Made by a program: the position numbers and the translations under genes. Below, in pieces: positions 1 to 7,411 of a DNA stretch of 64,000 nucleotides. The notes below the pieces were generated by a model. That model was not told the origin of the DNA. It was given only the letters and a program-made list of their open reading frames with translations, and made no database searches. The stretch is from VRUE01 sp035997045 (GTDB lineage Bacteria; Actinomycetota; Thermoleophilia; Solirubrobacterales; 70-9): positions 10,827 through 74,826 of the forward strand of contig DASYIY010000071.1 in assembly GCA_035997045.1 (NCBI GenBank), given 5' to 3'. How positions within the stretch are numbered: position 1 is the stretch's first letter; each line of letters opens with the position of its first letter.

Positions 1-1315
1 TTTGATCCTTCAGTAGATCTCTTAGCGATAGTCCGAATGTATCGGCGTCATCAATGACAACCGTCAGATCGTTTTGTTGCTCCACAAGTGCTCTCGACAG
101 GTCGTGAGCGTCGAAATCGTGATCAGCCCCAATCCAACGTACGTCTCTGCCATCGGCGACCATGCGTAGCGCTAGGCGTCGAAGGGCAGTGGAGGTTCCA
201 GAGCCGGCGGTACCGGCAACGACAATGCAGCCCTCTAGCTGAACTGGATCGAGCTGGCGTTCAAAATCGCGTTCGATGGCTCGACCCGAGCGAATGTCCT
301 CCCAACTAGGTTCAGCCCCCATCAGATAATCAGAGCGAGTGGTGTCAGGGAGGCTTGCCAGTTCAGAAACCAGTGGAAGGCTAACTTCTCCTGTTCGCGG
401 CGCGGCAGTTCTTCGAACGAGGTGCCCTTTTCGGGCGGCATCATCGAGCTCGGCCAACACCTCTATTGCAAACTCGTCAACTGTCGCGCGTATCCACCGA
501 ATATTGAAGGTCGCGAGCATTAGCTGGCGATCTTTAGGCAGCTGAGGGGTTACAAGGAAAGAGACTGGCCGCATCTCTCTCACGCCCCGAGTTCCTCGGG
601 AGTCGCGCATCGCGATGTATTGCCAAAACAATGACTCTCGAATCTCAGTGCCGACAAAGACGGCTGTGTATGAAAGGAGGTCAGCCGTTAGTTGTCGATA
701 CAGAGGGTTTTCCTGGAGATGTCGCTGGCCGTACTGAGGGTCAGCAAAGGTTACGTCGGGAACATCATCGAGGGTTCCATTGAGATGGGTATAAAGAAGC
801 TTGCCTTCGGTGACGGTTGGCAGTTGACCGTGAAGTCCCGAGTGAGGCACTATCTTGTTTGGAAGATCAAAACGTCGGGAGGCGGCGATCTCTAGGTCGT
901 CGATATTGAGCGTGTAAGCCCTGCGCCAGGGGAGCGAAAGCCAAAGCTTGTGAATCTCACCGAGACTGTCGGGTGCAACGCGGAGTCGCTTATTAAGGAG
1001 CTCGGTAAGTCGAGTTCGGCCTTGGGCCAAGGCTACGGCGTAGGTGTCTGCGAGGGTTGAACCTTCGTCGGGCTCCTCTCCGGGTTCGATCAGGTCCCAG
1101 ATGGCTCGCTTAAGTTCGGTGCCTTGCGGGACCTGTTCACCCTCAGCGTTGCTTGCACCTGCCGAGAAGCCGGCACCAGTAAAGAGCACCACCTCTCCAC
1201 GGGCCATTTGGGCTCGAAGGCGCTCAATTGCGAGATCCCGATCCTCCACGTTGAAAAAGCTACTGGCGGAGTCGGCGGTTCTCTTCTCGGTTGCGCGCTG
1301 CCTGTGGGGGCCCAT
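1..1315 (-). CDS. SIR2-like domain protein with C-terminal P-loop NTPase (partial, 3' end outside window)
   Basis: Direct reverse-strand translation gives 438 uninterrupted codons that run off the window start, so the C-terminus is missing. The N-terminal half is SIR2-like: TGAGFSAGA at residues 46-54 (NAD-binding loop), YTLNIDD at 134-140 (T-x-N-x-D motif) and YTHLNGTLDD at 175-184 where the catalytic HG normally lies. A NTPase module follows: GTAGSGTST at 368-376 (Walker A position, with Thr374 where Lys is expected) and VVIDDAD at 419-425 (Walker B). In known defence proteins (Thoeris ThsA, DSR, SIR2-headed Avs/STAND proteins) such heads cleave NAD+ after a partner domain senses phage; that role here is inference. 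The ATG at 1315 has no clear Shine-Dalgarno, and an in-frame GTG at 1339 is an alternative. Base composition is less GC-rich than all downstream genes, which suggests transfer. Confidence 0.85.
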   Translation of the reverse strand, partial: MGPHRQRATEKRTADSASSFFNVEDRDLAIERLRAQMARGEVVLFTGAGFSAGASNAEGEQVPQGTELKRAIWDLIEPGEEPDEGSTLADTYAVALAQGRTRLTELLNKRLRVAPDSLGEIHKLWLSLPWRRAYTLNIDDLEIAASRRFDLPNKIVPHSGLHGQLPTVTEGKLLYTHLNGTLDDVPDVTFADPQYGQRHLQENPLYRQLTADLLSYTAVFVGTEIRESLFWQYIAMRDSRGTRGVREMRPVSFLVTPQLPKDRQLMLATFNIRWIRATVDEFAIEVLAELDDAARKGHLVRRTAAPRTGEVSLPLVSELASLPDTTRSDYLMGAEPSWEDIRSGRAIERDFERQLDPVQLEGCIVVAGTAGSGTSTALRRLALRMVADGRDVRWIGADHDFDAHDLSRALVEQQNDLTVVIDDADTFGLSLRDLLKDQ

Positions 1316-1565
1316 GACGTTGTCAAATGGAGGATTCACGGCTGGATGTACCGGGGCATGGTCGGTAAGCCCTAGGGGCCTCCCCGCAAAAGGCGCTATC
1401 GAGAGCCATGGCATCGAGCGTCCGGGCGTGGGTGCCTCGCCGTGCCACCGTCGTGCCACCCTGTGCCACCGTCACAACCGGATTCAGCCGGAGTCAACCG
1501 GACTCGGATGCGGTCCCGCCAGGTCTCCGCAAACCGCTCTAGCAAGCCGAATTTGAGGCCATAAG
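1316..1565. other. Gene-free spacer between the SIR2 gene and tRNA-Ser
   Basis: No convincing coding frame is seen. The stretch holds the upstream region of the SIR2 gene and two sets of helically phased short repeats. It abuts the 3' end of tRNA-Ser, the usual position of an island attachment site. Confidence 0.6.
1442..1502. repeat. Two sets of phased short direct repeats next to a tRNA 3' end
   Basis: GTGCCACC occurs at 1442, 1453 and 1463. CAACCGGA (middle copy CAGCCGGA) occurs at 1475, 1485 and 1495. Spacing is 10-11 bp, about one helical turn, so all copies lie on one DNA face. Such arrays are typical arm-type integrase or regulator binding sites; which protein binds here is unknown. 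Confidence 0.65.
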
Positions 1566-1654
1566 CGGAGGGGGAGGGATTCGAACCCTCGAGACACCTT
1601 TCGATGTCTGCCGGTTTTCAAGACCGGTGCATTCAACCGCTCTGCCACCCCTCC
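1566..1654 (-). tRNA. tRNA-Ser (anticodon TGA)
   Basis: The 89-nt gene starts GGAGGGG and closes with CCCCTCC plus discriminator G. The anticodon arm is CCGGT-CTTGAAA-ACCGG with TGA in the loop. A long variable arm and a GGTTCGAATCC T-arm fit class II tRNA-Ser. CCA is not encoded. Its 3' end faces the SIR2 gene and the phased repeats. Confidence 0.95.
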
Positions 1655-1712
1655 GGGGAGTAAGCGCACGCCCGATGCTAGACGCCATGGCCGAGGACTG
1701 CGATCGCTCTAG

Positions 1713-2885
1713 ATGATTGTATTGTCTGCAATGCGTCGCTTGCTAATACTCGCCTCGGCGATGGTCTTCTTCGACGTCGTCTTCTTCTCGGCGATCGCGC
1801 CGTTGCTGCCGGATTACGTCGCTGAACTTGGGTTGAGCAAGGCTCAGGCCGGCGTGCTCTCCGCTTCCTATGCCGCCGGCACGCTGCTCTTCTCCCTGCC
1901 GGCCGGTTTGCTCGCTGCTCGCGCTGGCCCGCGCCGCACCGTGATCGGCGGCCTTCTGCTGCTCGGAGTCGCCAGCGTGGTCTTTGGCTTTGCCAACGAG
2001 TTCCTTCTGCTCGACGCCGCTCGCTTTACCCAGGGAGCCGCCGGCGCTCTGATCTGGTCGGGTGCTCTCACCTGGCTGGTTACGACGGCTCCGCCGGAGC
2101 GCCGCGGCTCGGTGATCGGCACCGCGCTCGGCACCGCCGTCGCCGGCGCCCTGTTCGGGCCGGCGCTGGGAGCGTTGGCGGCCGAGGTCGGCACCGAACT
2201 GATCTTCAGCGCTGTGCTCGGCGTGGCGGTGGTGCTCGCCCTCGTTGCGGCTCGCCTGCCGGAGGCGGAGGCGCCGGAGCGGCAGGACCTGCACGAGGTC
2301 GTCGAGGCGATGTTCAGCCGGCCGATCGTCTTGGCGACGGCCTTCGTCGCGATTCCTTCGGTGATGTTCGGTGCGGTCGAGGTACTGGTGCCGCTGCAGA
2401 TTGCGGATCTGGGCGGTGGCCACGCGTTGATCGCCGGCGGGTTCATCGCCGGCGCGGCCCTGGAGGCCGTGCTGGCCCCGGTTGCCGGTCGTTACTCCGA
2501 TCGGGCCGGGCGGCGCATGCCCTTCATGGTCGGGCTCAGCATCTGCGCCGTGGCGATGGCCGCCGTCGCCCTCGGGCAGTCCATGGGCGTGGTGATGGCG
2601 GGCTTGATCCTCACCTCCCTGGGCGGTGGGATCTGCTTCACCCCCGCGCTGACGATGCTTTCGGAGATGGCGGAGTCCTCCCGCCTGCATCAGGGTTTTG
2701 CCGCCGGTCTCTCCAACATGGCATGGGCGGCTGGCCAGGTCGTCGGAGGTCTTGCCGGGGGCGGTGTCGCCAGCGTCGCCGGTAACGCGGCGCCGAGCCT
2801 TGCGATCATCGTTCTCCTGCTCGCCACCGTCTTTTACTCGTTCCACGCACTGGCGCCGCCGGCTGTGCGGACCGTCGAGGGCTGA
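1713..2885 (+). CDS. MFS transporter, 12-TM drug/metabolite efflux type
   Basis: A 390-residue, almost wholly hydrophobic protein with about twelve membrane segments in two halves. The first helix (FFDVVFFSAIAPLLPDYV) with the following loop motif (GLLAARAGPRRTVIGG) matches motif A of the major facilitator superfamily; a second copy, GRYSDRAGRRMPF, begins the second half. Family members exchange a solute for protons at the cytoplasmic membrane; the substrate cannot be read from sequence. An internal ATG at 1731 would give a more typical N-terminus, and neither start has a clear ribosome site. It lies 22 bp before the flavin oxidase on the same strand, so the two could be co-transcribed. Confidence 0.85.
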   Translation: MIVLSAMRRLLILASAMVFFDVVFFSAIAPLLPDYVAELGLSKAQAGVLSASYAAGTLLFSLPAGLLAARAGPRRTVIGGLLLLGVASVVFGFANEFLLLDAARFTQGAAGALIWSGALTWLVTTAPPERRGSVIGTALGTAVAGALFGPALGALAAEVGTELIFSAVLGVAVVLALVAARLPEAEAPERQDLHEVVEAMFSRPIVLATAFVAIPSVMFGAVEVLVPLQIADLGGGHALIAGGFIAGAALEAVLAPVAGRYSDRAGRRMPFMVGLSICAVAMAAVALGQSMGVVMAGLILTSLGGGICFTPALTMLSEMAESSRLHQGFAAGLSNMAWAAGQVVGGLAGGGVASVAGNAAPSLAIIVLLLATVFYSFHALAPPAVRTVEG

Positions 2886-2907
2886 CCGGGTTAGGCTCTT
2901 CGCTCGC

Positions 2908-4236
2908 ATGTCTTCGAGCGGTGCAGAGCAGGGGCGGTCTCGCCGGGCCTGGCGCAACTGGGCCGGCGACCAGGGCTGCACGCCGTTCGAGCAGCTGCGA
3001 CCGCGCAACCGCGAGGAGCTGGCCGCGGAGATCGTCGCGGCCGCCGCGGCCGGGCGCAAGATCAGCGTCGCCGGCAGCGGCCACTCCTTCACCGAGACGG
3101 CGATGACCGACGGCACGATGATCGACGCCGGCGCGCTCAGCGGCGTGATCGACGCCGATCGGTCTTCTGGCCTGGTCAAGGTCGGCGGCGGGACCGTTCT
3201 CGCCGCACTCAACGAGGAGCTGCACAGGCTTGGTCTGGCAATGGAGAACCTCGGCGATATCGATCGCCAAACGGTCGCCGGAGCGATCGCCACCGGCACC
3301 CACGGCACGGGGGCGAAGCTGCGCAATATCTCCTCCCAGGTCGAGGCGATGGAGTTCGTCCTCGCCGATGGCTCGCTGCGCGAGCTGGACGCTGCCGGAG
3401 ATCCCGACCTGCTCAGGGCCGCTCGGGTAAGCATCGGTGCGCTTGGGGCTGTCTCGTCTGTGACGTTGCGCTGCGTTCCCGCCTTCACCCTGCACCGGGT
3501 CGATACGCCCTGCCCGCGCGAGGAGGTCTTCGACGCCTTCCAGCAGCGCGCCGACGAAAACGACCACTTCGAGCTGTTCACTTTTCCTTACGCCGACTCG
3601 GCCCTCGTTTTGGAGCGCAATCACAGCGACGGGCCGCCGCGCCCGCGCGGCCGGACCGCCGCCTTCCTCAACGACATCGTGCTGGAGAATTGGGCGCTGG
3701 AGGCGATCTCCGCCGCCGGCAAGCTCTTCCCGCGCGGCATCCCCTCGCTTTCGCGCCTCGCCGCCTGGCTCGCCTCCGGTAGCAAGTCGACCGATCGCAG
3801 CGACCGGATCTTTGCCAACGAGCGCCGCGTCCGCTTCACCGAGATGGAGTACGGAGTGCCGCGCGAGCACGGGCCCGAGGCGGCGCGGCGGGTGATCGAG
3901 TGGGTGCGCTTGAACCGCTACCCGGTCTTCTTCCCGATCGAGATGCGGGTGACCGCCGCCGACGATGCCCTGCTCAGTCCCTCGCACGAGCGTGACACCG
4001 CCTACATCGCCGTCCACCAGTACCGCGGCATGGAGTGGCGCCCCTACTTCGAGGCGGTCGAGTCGATCATGAACGAGTACGGCGGCCGGCCCCACTGGGG
4101 CAAGCGCCACTTCCAGACCGCGGCGACCCTTGCCGAGCGCTACCCGCGTTGGGCCGATTTCCAGGCGGCGCGGGACGAGCTGGATCCGAACCGCGTATTC
4201 GCCAACGAGTACGCCGAGCGCGTCCTCGGCCCCTGA
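2908..4236 (+). CDS. FAD-linked aldonolactone-type oxidase (D-arabinono-/L-gulono-1,4-lactone oxidase family)
   Basis: 442 residues from ATG 2908. The frame stays open upstream into the MFS gene, but the conserved protein begins about here. The N-terminal FAD_binding_4 domain carries GSGHS with His59, the position that is covalently flavinylated in this family, followed by KVGGGTVLAALNEEL and TGTHGTG. The C-terminal ALO domain ends with HWGKRHF and the usual DPNRVFANEYAERVL. The enzyme would oxidise a sugar lactone or alditol with O2 or another acceptor. Actinobacterial relatives include alditol oxidase, so the substrate is open. The stop codon is followed after 8 bp by a 45-bp palindrome shared with the convergent neighbour. 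Confidence 0.85.
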   Translation: MSSSGAEQGRSRRAWRNWAGDQGCTPFEQLRPRNREELAAEIVAAAAAGRKISVAGSGHSFTETAMTDGTMIDAGALSGVIDADRSSGLVKVGGGTVLAALNEELHRLGLAMENLGDIDRQTVAGAIATGTHGTGAKLRNISSQVEAMEFVLADGSLRELDAAGDPDLLRAARVSIGALGAVSSVTLRCVPAFTLHRVDTPCPREEVFDAFQQRADENDHFELFTFPYADSALVLERNHSDGPPRPRGRTAAFLNDIVLENWALEAISAAGKLFPRGIPSLSRLAAWLASGSKSTDRSDRIFANERRVRFTEMEYGVPREHGPEAARRVIEWVRLNRYPVFFPIEMRVTAADDALLSPSHERDTAYIAVHQYRGMEWRPYFEAVESIMNEYGGRPHWGKRHFQTAATLAERYPRWADFQAARDELDPNRVFANEYAERVLGP

Positions 4237-4244
4237 TCCGGAGT

Positions 4245-4289
4245 GGTGCAACGTCTTGTCCACCTATTGCGTGGATAAAACGTTGCACC
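4245..4289. repeat. 45-bp intergenic palindrome, copy A (convergent junction)
   Basis: Imperfect 19-bp arms, GGTGCAACGTCTTGTCCAC and GTGGATAAAACGTTGCACC, flank a 7-base loop ctattgc. It fills nearly the whole 57-bp gap between two convergent genes and would fold on either transcript, so it may act as a bidirectional terminator. Sequence-related copies lie at 16024, 42585 and 42657. Confidence 0.75.
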
Positions 4290-4293
4290 CGAT

Positions 4294-5502
4294 CTAGAGG
4301 AAGGTTTGGCCCTCGCCCCGGTAGGTCGGGACGACATCGACGATCTCTCCCCCTTCGACCAGGTGGAGGGCGTCGAAGCGCTCGCAGAGCTCACCGGCCT
4401 TGGCGTGGCGCATGTAGACGCGATCGCCGATCTGCAGGTCGCGGGCCGCGGCGCCGCTGAGCGGGGTCTGTACCTCACCGGCGCCCTCCTCTTCGTCGAG
4501 CTCGAGGCCGGCGGGCAGCCACGGAGACGGAAGCCGTGCAGTGTCGCCGTTGCCCGAGGCGAGGTAGCCGCCGCCGAGTGCCGTGGCAACGCCAGCCGTT
4601 GGCTTGCGCACGATCGGCAGGGCGAAGCCGGCGGCTGGCGTCAGCGTGAAGCGGCTGTAGCTGTCGAAGAGGGTCGGGGCGTAGAAGCCAGAGCCGGCGG
4701 CGATCTCCGTTACGGCGTCCTCGGCACCGGTCAGCTCGAGGCTGCCGGTGCCGCCGCCGTTGACGATCGGCAGCTCGGCGAACTCGCGGATCGCGGCAAC
4801 CACCGCGCCGCGCCGCCCGGCTAGCTCGGCGGCTGAGCGGCGCTGCATCGTCCGGATCATGGCGCCGCGCAGGCGCCGGCCAGGAGGCTGGTCGCCGACG
4901 CCGGCGATCTGGCCCTCGTAGGACATCAGCGCCGCCAGCTCGATCTGGGGGCGGCGCTCGATCTCTTGGGCCAGGGCTACTGCCTGCTCGACCGTGTGCA
5001 CGGGCGAGCGCTTCGGCCCGACCTTGATCCGCCCGCCCAGCGCCCACCAACCCGCGTCGAGGTCGATGCAGACCCGTACCGGTGCGGCGCCCGCTCCCAG
5101 CACCGACTCGATCGCGTCGAGGTGCCCGGTGCAGTCGACCATGACGATCGGCGCGCCCTCGGGGTTGGCGACGGAGCGCAGCGCCAGCTCGCCCAACGCC
5201 CCGGTGTCGGCCGTCGGGTAGGCGAGCAGGAGGTTCTCGAAGCCGCTCTCCGCAAGCCAGAGCGTCTCCGGCAGGGTGAACGTCATCAGACCGGCGAAGC
5301 GCTCGTCGCGGCGCAGGATCCGCTCGAGCAGGTCGCGGCAGCGCACCGACTTGCTGGCCACGCGGATCGGCTTCGCCCCCGCTCGCGCCAACATCGCGTC
5401 GCCGTTCGCCCACATCGCATCGAGGTCGACGAAGGCGAACGGCGCCTCGACCTGCTCGAAGATCTGCTCTAGCTGCAAGTGGGAGCGGTCCGGCACGACC
5501 AC
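4294..5502 (-). CDS. Fold-type III PLP enzyme (D-threonine aldolase / D-serine dehydratase-like, alanine-racemase N-terminal fold)
   Basis: 402 residues. The N-terminal alanine-racemase-type barrel carries the probable PLP lysine Lys51 in RVASKSVRC. A C-terminal beta domain ends PTYRGEGQTFL, a typical ending for amino-acid deaminase/aldolase relatives of DSD1. Known members act on D-3-hydroxy amino acids with PLP and a divalent metal; the exact reaction here is unproven. The start is divergent from tRNA-Ser(GCT), 51 bp away. The 3' end is convergent with the flavin oxidase across palindrome A. Confidence 0.8.
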   Translation of the reverse strand: MVVPDRSHLQLEQIFEQVEAPFAFVDLDAMWANGDAMLARAGAKPIRVASKSVRCRDLLERILRRDERFAGLMTFTLPETLWLAESGFENLLLAYPTADTGALGELALRSVANPEGAPIVMVDCTGHLDAIESVLGAGAAPVRVCIDLDAGWWALGGRIKVGPKRSPVHTVEQAVALAQEIERRPQIELAALMSYEGQIAGVGDQPPGRRLRGAMIRTMQRRSAAELAGRRGAVVAAIREFAELPIVNGGGTGSLELTGAEDAVTEIAAGSGFYAPTLFDSYSRFTLTPAAGFALPIVRKPTAGVATALGGGYLASGNGDTARLPSPWLPAGLELDEEEGAGEVQTPLSGAAARDLQIGDRVYMRHAKAGELCERFDALHLVEGGEIVDVVPTYRGEGQTFL

Positions 5503-5553
5503 GAGACTAACCGCGTCACCTCCCGTGACTTCCTACAATCGGGCGGAACGCCC

Positions 5554-5642
5554 GGAGAGGTGGCCGAGTGGCTGAAGGCACTCGCCTGCTAAGCGAGTAG
5601 GGGGCGCAAGCTCTCTCGAGGGTTCGAATCCCTCCCTCTCCG
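5554..5642 (+). tRNA. tRNA-Ser (anticodon GCT)
   Basis: 89 nt. The acceptor strand GGAGAGG pairs with CCTCTCC, with discriminator G. The anticodon arm reads CTCGC-CTGCTAA-GCGAG with GCT in the loop, and a long variable arm is typical of serine tRNAs. No CCA is encoded. Confidence 0.95.
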
Positions 5643-5695
5643 CTTCAGCCTGGCCGCAACTTTGATCGCTCAGTGACCTTTTAGTAGTTGAGCGT

Positions 5696-5908
5696 ATGGA
5701 GTCTGGGGCGAAACAGGAGAGGAATCGAGTGCCGGCCGATAGCGTGCTCGAGAACCAGCTTCGGGCGCGGTTGGCGGCGGAGCTGAAGCCGCGCAGCACG
5801 AGCGCATCGGAGTTGGCCGTGGCCCTGGGAGAGCCGTTGGCGCTGGTCACCTACCACTGCCGCGTATTGGAGCAATTTGACGGCCCTGCGCCGTCTGGCA
5901 GCTCCTAG
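5696..5908 (+). pseudogene. Truncated winged-helix (ArsR-like) regulator fragment
   Basis: A 70-residue frame. Residues about 18-63 look like a winged helix: two helices (LENQLRARLAAEL, TSASELAVALGEP), then a recognition-helix segment LALVTYHCRVLEQ. The expected wing and remainder of the domain are replaced by FDGPAPSGSS and a stop. It abuts the end of the convergent P450. I read it as the 5' remnant of a DNA-binding protein, but a short functional protein cannot be excluded. It lies 53 bp after tRNA-Ser(GCT). Confidence 0.5.
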
Positions 5909-7336
5909 TCAGGTGCGGGCGCGCAGGACGACGCGGCCGCCGCGGGCGGGGATCATCGTCACGTTGCGGTGCAGCGCGCGCTCTGGCTCGGGCTCGGCCG
6001 CCTCGAGGTCGAGCCGGCGGGCCGTCGCCTCCAGCACGACGCGCATCTCGGCCATCGCCAAAGCGGCGCCGAGGCAGCGGCGAATGCCGCCGCCGAAGGG
6101 GATCCACTCGTAGGTGCCGGGTTTGCGGCCGAGCCAGCGCTCGGGGCGAAACTCGAAGGGCTCCGGATAGAGGTCCTCGCGGTGGTGGACGAGGAGGATG
6201 CTCATCCCGATCGGCGTGTTGGCGGAGACGCCGTAGGGGCCGAGTTGCCAGGGCACCGTTACGCGGCGGCCGATGAACGGAACGACGGGGCGGGAGCGCA
6301 TGCTCTCGACGATCGTCGCCTCGACCTGCTCCTCGGCGTTACCGCCGTTGCGGGTCGCCTCGCGCAACGCCTCGTGGGCTTGCGGGTTGCGCACCAGGCG
6401 CTCCCAAGCCCAGGCGAGTGAGTTGGCCGTCGTCTCGTGGCCGGCGAGGACAAGGGTGAGGAGCTCGTCGCGGACTTCTTTGTCGTCCATCGCATCGCCG
6501 TCCTCGGTTCGCGCCTGCAGGAGCAGGGAGAGGATGTCGCGTCGCTCGGCCAGGTGCTCGTCGGCGCGGCGGGCGCGGATCACCGCGTAGGTGGGGCGGT
6601 CGAGCAAGGTGACGCCGAGCTTGATCAACCCGGAGGCGTCTTCGCGGCCGATGCTGAGCAGTTCGCCGGCCTGGCCGAGCGGCGAGGTCGAGATGTTGAC
6701 CATGCGCTTGACCGTCGAGCGCATCCGATCCTCCGGAGTGCCGCGCTCGGGCCTGCCCTCGATGCCGAAGATCCCGGCCATGATCACGTCGAGGGTGATC
6801 GCCTGCATCCGCGGTGCGATGGCGAAGGGCTTGTTGAGCGGCCAGCGGTCGAGCTCGCGTTCGGTCGCCGTCGCGATCATTTCGGTGTAGCGCTCGATCG
6901 CCTCGCCATGGAAGGGCGGCAGCAGCAGCTTGCGCTGGCGCATGTGCCGCTCGCCGAGCGAGGTGAGGACGGAGCCGGTGCCGAGGATCGGCCGCAGCGG
7001 CGACTCGCCGGTAAGCGACGGCGCCAGCTCGGGTTTGGCGGTGAAGAGCGAACGGACGTGGTCGGGGTGGCTGGTGACGACCGGACCGCCCGGCATCGCT
7101 GTGCGCATGCGGAAGGTCTCGCCGATGCGCCGGTGGGCGCCGAAGACGTACTCGATCTGGCGCATGCTGAAGCGCAACATCTGCGCGGTGCGGGGGAGCG
7201 GCACGATGGGAGGTTTGCCGAGATCGGCTAGCTCGGCCGACTCGATCGGTCCAGCGGGAGAGGGAGGCGCCTCGCCGACGAGGTGCGGGAAGGCTGGCTC
7301 CTCGGCGCTGGCGGGACGCTCGGCGACGCTGCTCAC
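5909..7336 (-). CDS. Cytochrome P450
   Basis: 475 residues from a GTG start. The I-helix oxygen-binding motif AGHETT lies at 298-303, the K-helix ExxR at Glu344-Arg347, and the haem loop FGGGIRRCLG has the axial thiolate at Cys421. PERW before the haem loop is also canonical. It would be a soluble haem monooxygenase needing ferredoxin/reductase partners, none of which is next to it. Relatives with this haem loop include actinobacterial CYP enzymes acting on lipids, terpenes or steroids; the substrate is unknown. The gene is divergent from pyruvate kinase and convergent with a truncated regulator. Confidence 0.9.
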   Translation of the reverse strand: MSSVAERPASAEEPAFPHLVGEAPPSPAGPIESAELADLGKPPIVPLPRTAQMLRFSMRQIEYVFGAHRRIGETFRMRTAMPGGPVVTSHPDHVRSLFTAKPELAPSLTGESPLRPILGTGSVLTSLGERHMRQRKLLLPPFHGEAIERYTEMIATATERELDRWPLNKPFAIAPRMQAITLDVIMAGIFGIEGRPERGTPEDRMRSTVKRMVNISTSPLGQAGELLSIGREDASGLIKLGVTLLDRPTYAVIRARRADEHLAERRDILSLLLQARTEDGDAMDDKEVRDELLTLVLAGHETTANSLAWAWERLVRNPQAHEALREATRNGGNAEEQVEATIVESMRSRPVVPFIGRRVTVPWQLGPYGVSANTPIGMSILLVHHREDLYPEPFEFRPERWLGRKPGTYEWIPFGGGIRRCLGAALAMAEMRVVLEATARRLDLEAAEPEPERALHRNVTMIPARGGRVVLRART

Positions 7337-7411
7337 CGGCCCATTGTCACAGAGATCGGTGTCAAGGTCGCATCTGCGAGGTGCGATGCGTCACGCACTA
7401 CAGTCATAACG

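Noticed and set aside
1..1315. Housekeeping CobB-type sirtuin deacetylase
   Set aside because: The protein lacks the Cys4 zinc module, has the SIR2_2-like motif spacing and carries a fused NTPase.
4245..4289. Palindromes as insertion-sequence ends
   Set aside because: No transposase lies between copies and no target duplications are visible; elements are only ~45-115 bp.
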